Assembly (NCBI GenBank): GCA_003242085.1
Contig: QBML01000014.1
Coordinates: 1-64,000 of the forward strand
Direction: 5' to 3'
DNA from: Pseudanabaena frigida
Lineage (GTDB): Bacteria; Cyanobacteriota; Cyanobacteriia; Pseudanabaenales; Pseudanabaenaceae
DNA length: 64,000 bases
In this document: positions 54,123-62,867 of the stretch, in pieces
How positions within the stretch are numbered: the first letter of the stretch is position 1
Layout of the letters: every line of letters starts with the position of its first letter
Notes under the pieces: model-generated
What the model was told of the DNA's origin: nothing
The model's database searches: none
The model's input: the letters and a program-made list of their open reading frames with translations, nothing else
Translations under genes and position numbers: made by a program

Positions 54123-55151
54123 ATGTCTAGCCGCCTCAAAGCATTGCTCTATTACATTACGGCGCGGTTACTGCTAGCGCCAATCATGTTATGGGCGATC
54201 GCCTCCGTTGTATTTCTGTTAATGCGAGCTACTCCTGGCGATCCCATTGATGCGATTTTAGGCCCTCGTGCTCCTGAGTCAGTCAAAATTGCTTTACGAG
54301 AACAAGTTGGACTAACGGGTTCTTTGTTCGCGCAATATTGGGGATATATGAAAGATTTGTTGCACTTTAATCTGGGCAAATCGATTAGTACCCGCGATCA
54401 GACTGTTTGGCAAATTGTTAAAAACTATTTCCCTGCTACTGCCGAGTTAGCACTTTATGCGTTGATCGTGGCTTTAGCGATCGGCTTGACTGTGGGCATT
54501 ATCGCTGCTTTGCGCCCCAATACTAAATGGGATGTGGGTGGGAGATTGTTTGGGATTATTACCTACTCATTACCACTCTTCTGGGTGGGGATGATTTTAC
54601 AATTGGTCTTCTCGGTGCAGTTGGGATGGTTGCCAATTGGGACGAGATTCCCTGCTAGTATCGATCCTCCTACAAAGGTATTTGGTCTATATACAATTGA
54701 TGCGTTTTTAAAAGGTGATTGGAAAAATCTCTGGACGAGTATGCAGTATCTATTTTTGCCTGCCATGAGTTTAGGGATTGTGATCAGTGGTATTTTTGAG
54801 CGAATCGTGCGAGTGAATTTGCGACAAACCTTGCAGTCAGACTATGTAGAAGCTGCAAAAGCCAGAGGGATCAGCCCCAGAGCCATTTTATTTAACCATG
54901 CGCTGAAAAATGCCATGATTCCTGTAATTACGATTCTCGGTTTGACGCTAGCATCGATGCTGGGTGGTGCAGTGTTGACCGAAGTGACTTTTTCTTGGCC
55001 GGGGCTTGCGAATCGATTATTTGAAGCGATCGTCGGGCGTGATTATCCTGTGGTACAGGGGATTGTGGTGTTTTTTGCCATCATCGTTACGATCGCTAGT
55101 ATTCTCGTAGATATTATTAATGCTTGGATCGATCCACGTATTCGTTATTAG
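54123..55151 (+). CDS. Oligopeptide/nickel-type ABC transporter permease (DppB/OppB family)
   Basis: A 342-residue protein with six membrane helices. The DppB pattern is clear: RLLLAPIMLWAIASVVFLLMR, T-P-G-D-P-I-D, QVGL, the long periplasmic loop, and the coupling loop YVEAAKARGISPRAILFNHALKNA (in part), ending in IDIINAWIDPRIRY. Partner DppC, ATPase and binding-protein genes are not in the window. The large sensor kinase starts 16 nt after its stop codon, so the two may be cotranscribed. Confidence 0.88.
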   Translation: MSSRLKALLYYITARLLLAPIMLWAIASVVFLLMRATPGDPIDAILGPRAPESVKIALREQVGLTGSLFAQYWGYMKDLLHFNLGKSISTRDQTVWQIVKNYFPATAELALYALIVALAIGLTVGIIAALRPNTKWDVGGRLFGIITYSLPLFWVGMILQLVFSVQLGWLPIGTRFPASIDPPTKVFGLYTIDAFLKGDWKNLWTSMQYLFLPAMSLGIVISGIFERIVRVNLRQTLQSDYVEAAKARGISPRAILFNHALKNAMIPVITILGLTLASMLGGAVLTEVTFSWPGLANRLFEAIVGRDYPVVQGIVVFFAIIVTIASILVDIINAWIDPRIRY

Positions 55152-55166
55152 TTTATAGTCATTTTC

Positions 55167-58100
55167 ATGACTGACAATCGGCAATCTAGGCGCTCTATTT
55201 CTCGTAACATCCCTCTGAAATGGTTGATCGTTGCGCCTTTTTTGTTGCAAATTATTTTTGCGGTGGGTCTGGTCGGCTACTTGTCCTATCGCAGTGGTCA
55301 AGAGGCGATTCATAAGCTTGCGGGTAGGCTGCAAAATGAGATAAACACTCGGGTTGATGAAAAGACGACAACCTATCTGCAAACCATCGATCAGATAAAC
55401 AAAAACAACATTAGCGCTCTACGGCGTGGGAATTGGAGCTTTGATGATTTCTCTAGCCAAGAGCGACAGGCTTGGGAACAAATGCAGCTCAGCTCTTTAT
55501 TTCCAATGACGATAGTCGGGTTTGGTACGCCTTCAGGTGGACATCGTGCTGTAGAAAGACTCAAGGACGGAACATTTGTAATTCGGGCTGTCCAGAATGG
55601 TGGTGGCAGCTACATGAGCTTTACGACTAATCCTGATGGCTCTCCTGACAAGGGTATGCAAACCGAAATTAACTTTGATTCACGCCAACGCCCTTGGTAT
55701 CAGGTTGCTGTAAAAGCAAAAAAAGCGGCTTGGACTCATGTTTACCAGCATATCTATACAGGTGAACTGTTAATGGCTCTGGCCGAACCAGTTTATGAGC
55801 TTAAGGACGGAAAACTCTTGGGCGTTACCTATGGAATCCGCACCCTTGAAGAAATAAGTCGTTTTTTGCAAACCATTGATATCAGATCGGGGGCTATCTT
55901 TATCATGGAACGCGATGGAACCTTGGTGGCAAACTCGGTTTCGCAAAAGCCATATCAACTTTCTCAAAATTCCAAAGCTCAGCAATTACTCAAGGCGATC
56001 GATAGTCCGAGTCTTCCTATTAGTACTGCTGCCAAATATTTGCGCGATCGCCTTGGAGGTTTGGAAAATATCAAGCAAGCTAAGCAATTTGATTTTGCGA
56101 TCAATGGCGATCGCCAATTTGTCCAAGCTGCACAAATTAGCGATCGAAATGGGTTGGACTGGATAATTGTAGTTGCGATCCCTGAGTCTGAGCTCATGGC
56201 AGAAATTCAGGCAAATAAAATCTGGACAGTTTTATTATGTGTACTTACCTTAATTGTCGCCACAGGAATTAGTCTATTCACTACTCGTTGGATTACCCGT
56301 CCAATTTTGCGATTGAGTCTCGCAAGTAAAGCGATCGCAAGGAGAGAGTGGCAAGAAGCTTTGCTTGAAGATAGCAAGATCGCAGAAGTGAAAATTTTGA
56401 CTGAATCCTTTCGTCAGATGGAGATCGACCTTCAGTCAGCAGATACTCTCTTTGCGAACTACGAGCAAGATTTAAAAAGACAATTTACCGAAAAAGCTGC
56501 GGCTCTGATAGAGGCGCAGCGCATTGCGCGTATTGGTAGTTGGGAGTTTGATGTGGCAACTGGAGAAAGCATTTGGTCAGATCAACAATTCCGTATTTTG
56601 GGTTACGACCCCAATGAGTCATTACCACTCTATGCAAACTTTTTCGATCTTCTTCCATTAGAAGATCGCCCTCAACTTCAGGCAGTAGTAGAAGAGGCGA
56701 TCGCGCATGGTACACCCTACGAGGTCGAGCATGGCATCTTCCGTCCCGATGGCTCTATCTGTCATATCGTCAGTCGAGGTGAGGCGATCCGCGATGAACT
56801 GGGAAAGGTAATTAAACTAGTTGGCACGATTACAGATATTAGCGATCGCAAGCAAATTGAAACGGCTTTAATAAATAGTGAAGAGCAATTTCGCCATGCC
56901 TTTGAAGATGCCTCAATTGGGATGGCGATCGTTGCACTTGATGGTCATTGGATTAGGGTAAATAACGCCCTGTGCCAGATTGTTGGCTACTCTCCAGAAG
57001 AATTGTCAGAGTTGACTTTTCAAGACATTACCCATCCTGATGATTTAGAAGTGGATCTTGATTATGTACATCAGCTATTAGCAGGAACAATTTCAACTTA
57101 TCAAATGGAAAAACGCTGTTTCCATAAGCAAGGACATATCGTATGGATTTTGCTAAATGGCTCGATAGTACATGATAAACAGGGAAATTCACTGCATTTT
57201 ATTGCTCAAATCCAAGATATTACGACTCGAAAAGAAGCTCAAAAGACATTAGAACTTCAAAGCATCATCATGAATAATATGGCAGGTGGTGTCTGTTTAA
57301 TCGAGACTTCAGAGATGATTATCGTCTATACCAATCCCAAATTTAATGCAATGTTTGGCTATGCAGATGGTGAACTCGTCGGTCAACACGTTGGCATTTT
57401 GAATTATTTCGATACGCTGGTTACACCCGAAGTAACTGTTTTAGATATCGCCACACAAATCGATCGCTATGGGGAAGCGGAATATGAAGTCCACAATCGA
57501 AAAAAAGATGGCACACTATTTTGGTGTAGAGTTCATACCTCTAGATTTGAACATCCTGAATACGGAACTGTCTATGTTGCTGTTCAGCAGGACGTAACCG
57601 AACTAAAACTTTCTGAGCAAGCCTTACAAGTAACCACAAATCGCCTCAACTTTCTCCTTAACTACAGCCCAGTCGTTATTTTTAGCAGTAAACCCGATGG
57701 TGACTATGGCGCAACCTTCGTTAGTGAAAACATTAGAGAGGTAATGGGTTATGAACCAACAGAATTTTTAGAAGAGTCTGGATTTTGGTTTAATCATCTT
57801 CATCGAGATGATATCGAACAGGTACTTAGTGGCTTAGAAAGCCTATTCATCAATGATTTCTATTCCCATGAATACCGACTTTTGCACGCAGATGGAACTT
57901 ATCGCTGGATACTCAATCAACTCAGATTAATACGAGATCAATCAGGTAGCCCAGTGGAAATTTTGGGCTACCTGATTGATATTAGCGATCGCAAACAAGC
58001 AGAATTAGCATTAGCTCACAAAGAAAATCAATTCCAAGAATTATCAACTGCTTCACCCAGTATCATTTATACAATGGTTGAAGATAAGAATGGAAAAAAC

Positions 58101-60815
58101 CATTTTGAATATATTAGTCTAATAGCCGAAAAAGTCCATGAAGTTTCCATCGTCGAAATTTATCAAGATGCCGCGCTTATTTTGAACCAGATGCATCCAG
58201 ATGATCTTCAAGGCTATGTGGACGCAGTTGAATTAAGTCTAGAAAATTTTCAACCATTTTTCCATGAATGGCGAATTATCACACCTTCTGGCAAAACTAA
58301 ATGGCTTCGCGCCAACTCACGCCCATCACGGCGCGAAAATGGAGATATTGTCTTGCATGGCGTAGCAAGTGATGTTAGCGATCGCAAGCAATTAGAACTC
58401 GATCTACAGTTATCAGAAAGTAAACTAAATGACATTTTAAATAGCGCAACGGCAGTAATTACGAGAACGCTGATTAAGAGAGACGGCACATGGGAAATAA
58501 CGTATGTTTCTAATGCATGTGAAGCAGTCTCTGGCTATAGTGTGAAGGAATTAATTGAGGATCAAGCACTTTGGGTCAGTTCGATCTACCCTGAAGATTG
58601 GCAAAGTTTGGGAGATCGAATTTACGCAGATATTTTTAATGAGATTGATGGGACTTATATCTATAGATTTCGACATAAAGACGGATCTCTACGTTGGATG
58701 TCGCAAACAAACCATTCTCGCTGGGATCCATTCCTGAATGCCTATGTCGTTACGATACTTACCTCAGACATTAGCGATCGCAAGCAAGTTGAAATTGCAC
58801 TCCAATTCAGTGAATCTCGCTTTAAAGAGATGGCGGCATCTTCTCCAGGAGCGATATATACGATGATTACCCGTTCGGATGGATCGATTCAGTTTGAGTA
58901 TATGAGCGCGGTATTCGAGGAAATTCATGAAATCAAGACTGAGCAAATACTTAACGATTCCTCCCTTTATCTCAATCAGATTCATCCGCAAGATCGTGCT
59001 GACTATTTTAAAGCTTCTATCTATAGTAGGACTAACTTACAGCCATTTTCCCATGAGTGGCGCATTATTACACCATCTGGCAAGCTGAAATGGTTGCAGG
59101 CAAACTCGCGCCCAAGCCAACGTGAAAATGGAGATACTGCTTGGCATGGAGTAATTTTAGATGTTACTTCCCGTAAACAAGCCGAAGTGCTATTACAAAA
59201 AAGTGAATCTACCTTGATTGAGGCTCAGAGAGTTGCTCATATTGGTAATTGGGAATTTGATATCCAAACAAATAAAATCACTTGGTCTAAAGAACTTTTT
59301 CATATGTTTGGGTGCGATCCTAACCAGCCAGAGCCAATCTTTTCGGATTACCTTCAGATGATTCATGCCGACGATCGCATCATGCTACAACAGCGAATAG
59401 AAGCAGCAATTACGGATGGAATACCTTATACAATCGACTACCGTGCAATTCAACCTGACGGCTCTATTCGTTATCATGAAGGACGTGCAGAAGTCGGGCG
59501 CGACGATCGGGGGCAAGTTGTTCGCCTGTTTGGGACAAGCTTAGACATTACAGATCGCAAGCTAGTAGAGATAGAACTAGCGATCACTAAGGAAAAAGCT
59601 GAAGCTGCTACTAAAGCTAAAAGTGAATTTCTTGCCAATATGAGCCATGAAATCCGTACCCCGATGAATGGAGTGCTGGGAATGGCGCAACTTTTGGAAA
59701 CTACCGATCTCAGTGAAGAACAAGCAGATTTTGTAAGCACGATTATACAGAGTGGTGATGCTCTTTTGACTATCATTAATGACATTCTGGACTTCTCGAA
59801 AATCGAGTCGAGAATGTTGGTAATCGAAGCTAAATCTTTCGTTATAGAAGAGGTTGTCAGTGCGGTTTGCCAATTGCTGTATAGCCAAGCGATCGCCAAA
59901 CAGATCGAACTCAAATATACGATTGCCTCTGATGTTCCCGTCACAGCGATCGGCGATCGGAATCGTCTGCGTCAAGTCTTGCTCAATCTCATTGGCAATG
60001 CGATCAAATTTACCCAACAAGGTCGAGTTACAGTTTCTATATCTGGCAGATTTAAGACTTTCTCTCCGACAGGCAACACCTATGAACTAAAGTTTGCGAT
60101 CGCCGATACAGGTATTGGCATCAAAGGCGATCGCCTTGACAGGTTATTTCAACCATTCACTCAAGCTGATAGTTCTACTAGTCGTCAGTTTGGCGGTACG
60201 GGATTGGGCTTAGCCATTAGCAAACGCCTCGTTGAGTTAATGGGTGGCACAATTTGGGTTGAGAGTTGTGGACAAATAGGTGGTAATCCGCTCTCGGATT
60301 GGCGATCGGAACTGAACCCTCAAGACTCTCAAGGGTCAATATTTTACTTTACGATCGCGGTATCCGTCAGTGTAGCGATCGGCCAGCCTCAAGACTCCCT
60401 AGGTAACAAGATTGCTCAAGCTCTGATTGATGAAAGAATGGCTGAAAAATTCCCTTTACACATTCTGCTAGTCGAGGACAATGTAGTTAATCAAATGTTT
60501 GCAAGTATACTACTTAAAAAGCTTGGATATAAGATTGATGTTGCTAACAATGGCTTAGAAGCATTACAGTTGGTGCAAGAACGATCCTACGATCTAATTT
60601 TGATGGATGTGCAAATGCCCGAAATGGATGGATTGACGACCACAAGATTGATTCGCCAAAGTTTCAACAATGCGATAAGTAAAGTGCGGATTGTTGCCAT
60701 GACTGGCAATGCGATGCCCGAAGATCGTCAAGCTTGTTTTGAGGCAGGCATGGACGATTACATTAGTAAACCCATTAATATGCAAGAAATTATTCGTCTA
60801 ATCAAAACCAAATAA
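55167..60815 (+). CDS. Multi-PAS hybrid sensor histidine kinase
   Basis: A 1882-residue protein. TM1 at about 15-40 (LIVAPFLLQIIFAVGLVGYL) and TM2 at about 350-375 enclose an extracytoplasmic Cache-like sensor with RQRPWYQ. HAMP follows, then about eight PAS/PAC units (445-1470), several ending in the repeated tag D-I-S-D-R-K-Q. The kinase core has the phospho-acceptor His1494 in NMSHEIRTPMNG, N box, DTGIGI and GGTGLGLAIS. A receiver domain ends the protein with Asp1814 in LILMDVQMPEMDG. It autophosphorylates and passes phosphate to its own receiver; the output partner is not here. PAS units 5 and 7 (about 950-1070 and 1215-1335) are very alike (FSHEWRIITPSGK-type), suggesting internal duplication. 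Confidence 0.92.
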   Translation: MTDNRQSRRSISRNIPLKWLIVAPFLLQIIFAVGLVGYLSYRSGQEAIHKLAGRLQNEINTRVDEKTTTYLQTIDQINKNNISALRRGNWSFDDFSSQERQAWEQMQLSSLFPMTIVGFGTPSGGHRAVERLKDGTFVIRAVQNGGGSYMSFTTNPDGSPDKGMQTEINFDSRQRPWYQVAVKAKKAAWTHVYQHIYTGELLMALAEPVYELKDGKLLGVTYGIRTLEEISRFLQTIDIRSGAIFIMERDGTLVANSVSQKPYQLSQNSKAQQLLKAIDSPSLPISTAAKYLRDRLGGLENIKQAKQFDFAINGDRQFVQAAQISDRNGLDWIIVVAIPESELMAEIQANKIWTVLLCVLTLIVATGISLFTTRWITRPILRLSLASKAIARREWQEALLEDSKIAEVKILTESFRQMEIDLQSADTLFANYEQDLKRQFTEKAAALIEAQRIARIGSWEFDVATGESIWSDQQFRILGYDPNESLPLYANFFDLLPLEDRPQLQAVVEEAIAHGTPYEVEHGIFRPDGSICHIVSRGEAIRDELGKVIKLVGTITDISDRKQIETALINSEEQFRHAFEDASIGMAIVALDGHWIRVNNALCQIVGYSPEELSELTFQDITHPDDLEVDLDYVHQLLAGTISTYQMEKRCFHKQGHIVWILLNGSIVHDKQGNSLHFIAQIQDITTRKEAQKTLELQSIIMNNMAGGVCLIETSEMIIVYTNPKFNAMFGYADGELVGQHVGILNYFDTLVTPEVTVLDIATQIDRYGEAEYEVHNRKKDGTLFWCRVHTSRFEHPEYGTVYVAVQQDVTELKLSEQALQVTTNRLNFLLNYSPVVIFSSKPDGDYGATFVSENIREVMGYEPTEFLEESGFWFNHLHRDDIEQVLSGLESLFINDFYSHEYRLLHADGTYRWILNQLRLIRDQSGSPVEILGYLIDISDRKQAELALAHKENQFQELSTASPSIIYTMVEDKNGKNHFEYISLIAEKVHEVSIVEIYQDAALILNQMHPDDLQGYVDAVELSLENFQPFFHEWRIITPSGKTKWLRANSRPSRRENGDIVLHGVASDVSDRKQLELDLQLSESKLNDILNSATAVITRTLIKRDGTWEITYVSNACEAVSGYSVKELIEDQALWVSSIYPEDWQSLGDRIYADIFNEIDGTYIYRFRHKDGSLRWMSQTNHSRWDPFLNAYVVTILTSDISDRKQVEIALQFSESRFKEMAASSPGAIYTMITRSDGSIQFEYMSAVFEEIHEIKTEQILNDSSLYLNQIHPQDRADYFKASIYSRTNLQPFSHEWRIITPSGKLKWLQANSRPSQRENGDTAWHGVILDVTSRKQAEVLLQKSESTLIEAQRVAHIGNWEFDIQTNKITWSKELFHMFGCDPNQPEPIFSDYLQMIHADDRIMLQQRIEAAITDGIPYTIDYRAIQPDGSIRYHEGRAEVGRDDRGQVVRLFGTSLDITDRKLVEIELAITKEKAEAATKAKSEFLANMSHEIRTPMNGVLGMAQLLETTDLSEEQADFVSTIIQSGDALLTIINDILDFSKIESRMLVIEAKSFVIEEVVSAVCQLLYSQAIAKQIELKYTIASDVPVTAIGDRNRLRQVLLNLIGNAIKFTQQGRVTVSISGRFKTFSPTGNTYELKFAIADTGIGIKGDRLDRLFQPFTQADSSTSRQFGGTGLGLAISKRLVELMGGTIWVESCGQIGGNPLSDWRSELNPQDSQGSIFYFTIAVSVSVAIGQPQDSLGNKIAQALIDERMAEKFPLHILLVEDNVVNQMFASILLKKLGYKIDVANNGLEALQLVQERSYDLILMDVQMPEMDGLTTTRLIRQSFNNAISKVRIVAMTGNAMPEDRQACFEAGMDDYISKPINMQEIIRLIKTK

Positions 60816-60831
60816 AAACATCACTAATTCT

Positions 60832-60919
60832 CGAACGAACCAAGAAAGATTTTGTAAGCGTTGCGAAGCAACGCTTACAAAATCTTTCTTGGTTTGGGTT
60901 CGATCGCAAAGTGCTGTAG
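60832..60919. repeat. Family B palindromic element, 27-bp perfect stem
   Basis: Positions 60838-60864 pair perfectly with 60868-60894 around GAA (core GTTGCGAAGCAAC). Left flank CGAACGAACC and right flank GGTTTGGGTTCG are themselves nearly complementary, followed by ATCGCAAAGTGCTGTA. Matches 8151-8237 and 30951-31034. Confidence 0.88.
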
Positions 60920-61018
60920 ATCGCGAAGTTTTACTAAAAAAGTTCGAGTGGTAGCACCGCTAATTATAAATTAGATGCTGTGACTGCCAAACTTGCCAGA
61001 TATCGGATTAACGATTTT

Positions 61019-62734
61019 ATGAAATTTAAACCTGTTTTTGTTGGTATTGCAGTAATTGGAGTTTTGCTACTAGTGCTGAGTCTAAGCTCAGTAGCTAAGG
61101 TTTTTGCAGCGAATCCGCGCGATCTTTTGACAGGGGTAAAAACACAGCCACTAGCAGCACAGCTATTGTCGAAGCGATCGCCTTTCTTCATTTCGTTTTT
61201 AGTTGACCCAGAGAAACTAGGATTATTTACGCAGTTGGCAGCAAAACCTAACGATCGCGCCTCCGTCCGCCACGAACTAGACAATCTAAAACTGCAATTG
61301 CAACAGAACTGGTTGCTAAATTACGATCGAGATATTCAACCTTGGCTCGATCGCGAAATAAGTTTAGCCATCACTGATGCCGATCTTGATAAGCATCCTG
61401 AAAATGGTTTGCAATCGGGTTATTTACTCGCCTTTGTTGCCAAAGATGCCAATCTTGCTAAAACGACAATTGGTGATTTTTGGCAGCGTCTCGCAATCAA
61501 TGGATCTGACTTGGGTTTTGAGCAATATCAAGGCGTTTCGATTTTAAGTACTGGCTTAATCGCCGATCGCCCCGCGATCGCTGGTACTACTTTTGGTAAT
61601 TTTGTTTTGTTTGCTAATGATGCGAGTGTAATCCGCCAAGCGATCGATAATTTGCAGTCGCCGAGTTTAGCGCTTGCCAGTCTCGATACCTACCGCGATC
61701 GTCTCACCAAAATTGAAACTGGCAAAATTGGGGTCGCCTATGCAAATCTGGCTGAGCTAGGAGAGAGTTTTCCTCAAGAAAGTTTGTTGATCGGTTTCAG
61801 TCTCGATCGAGCAGGAATTAGAGCAAAAACGTTGTGGAATTTAGAAAAATCCGACCCAAAATTAGAACCTGCGACTGAGTCGAGCGATCGCCAGTCAACT
61901 AGTCGATCGTCAAAGCCCAAAGTCTCTAAAAAATCTAATGCGAATATTACCGCAGAGCTTCCTTCAGGAAGCTCTGTAATTATTGGAAATAATCTCGGAC
62001 AAACCTTACAAGATGTGAGTAGGTCGCTTTCTCCAGAATCGCAAAAAGGACTTACAAAAGCGATCGCATCGTTACTAGGAAATAGCGATATTTCCCTAGA
62101 TGGAAATATCTGGGAATGGGCAAAAGATGACTATGCGATCGCCGTATTACCAAGTCAAAATTCAAGCCGAAATAGCGATCCCGATTGGTTATTGGTTGCC
62201 AAAGTGAATGATGCTAAGACTTCAGAAACAGGGATCGCCGCTCTTGACGATTTGGCTCGAAATAAGCTTACAGTCGGACAAATCTCACTCAAAACTCAAC
62301 CCGTTACGGTCTGGACAAAGCTTAGTGCGATCGCTAATGATTCTAAATCAGGAGTAAGCTCTGAACTGTCAGGCAGCATTGTCGCAGCGCACACTCAAAC
62401 TCCAAATTATATTTATTTATCCAATTCACTTAAAGCTCTAGAATCAGCGATTACGCTCAAAGATAGTCTCGCTGCTTCGAAGATTTTTAAAGCTACCAAC
62501 GCCAAATTACCACGCGATCGACAAACCTATGGCTATATCAGCACTAGCGATCTCAATACTTTAAAGACAAAACTTTTAAGTCAGGCATCAAATACTAATG
62601 ATATAAATGAAATTTTCCAGAAGTTCGGTAATTCCCCCCTTGGATCGATTCTCAAACATTTGGAAGTATTTAGCTTTGTGACAAACAGTGATACAAATAG
62701 TCAGAATGATGAACTTTTCTTGTTTATTAAATAA
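61019..62734 (+). CDS. DUF3352 family membrane-anchored protein
   Basis: A 571-residue protein with one N-terminal membrane segment (FVGIAVIGVLLLVLSLSSVA) and a large exported part. The DUF3352 pattern includes SPFFISFLVDPEKL, LQQNWLLNYDRDIQPWLDREI (in part), LAFVAKDANLAK and F-G-N-F-V-L-F-A-N-D. A Ser/Lys-rich linker lies near residue 300. The family is common in cyanobacteria and its role is unknown. The frame is open 13 codons upstream to a GTG at 60980; the ATG at 61019 is preferred because the membrane segment follows it directly. Confidence 0.8.
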   Translation: MKFKPVFVGIAVIGVLLLVLSLSSVAKVFAANPRDLLTGVKTQPLAAQLLSKRSPFFISFLVDPEKLGLFTQLAAKPNDRASVRHELDNLKLQLQQNWLLNYDRDIQPWLDREISLAITDADLDKHPENGLQSGYLLAFVAKDANLAKTTIGDFWQRLAINGSDLGFEQYQGVSILSTGLIADRPAIAGTTFGNFVLFANDASVIRQAIDNLQSPSLALASLDTYRDRLTKIETGKIGVAYANLAELGESFPQESLLIGFSLDRAGIRAKTLWNLEKSDPKLEPATESSDRQSTSRSSKPKVSKKSNANITAELPSGSSVIIGNNLGQTLQDVSRSLSPESQKGLTKAIASLLGNSDISLDGNIWEWAKDDYAIAVLPSQNSSRNSDPDWLLVAKVNDAKTSETGIAALDDLARNKLTVGQISLKTQPVTVWTKLSAIANDSKSGVSSELSGSIVAAHTQTPNYIYLSNSLKALESAITLKDSLAASKIFKATNAKLPRDRQTYGYISTSDLNTLKTKLLSQASNTNDINEIFQKFGNSPLGSILKHLEVFSFVTNSDTNSQNDELFLFIK

Positions 62735-62811
62735 AAAATAAATTACGGGTAATCTTAAATAATAGCTTTTATTACAGTTTTTATAGCAATTCTAATGATT
62801 TGTCAGAGACC

Positions 62812-62856
62812 TCGACTCCGCTTAGTCATCTATATATGGTGACTGAGCGGAGTCGA
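62812..62856. repeat. Inverted repeat TCGACTCCGCTTAGTCATC
   Basis: Positions 62812-62830 pair with 62838-62856 with two mismatches, loop TATATAT. The right arm with its flank, read on the opposite strand (CTTCGACTCCGCTCAGTCACC as a 21-mer, here described by its ends CTTCG and TCACC), is a sequence I recall as dispersed in several cyanobacteria. It lies directly upstream of the interrupted sensor gene. Confidence 0.7.
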
Positions 62857-62867
62857 AGTTTAGAAGA

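Noticed and set aside
59474-60020. Two long antisense frames (156 and 147 codons) within the histidine kinase core
   Set aside because: They overlap each other and the conserved HisKA/HATPase region; they are composition shadows.
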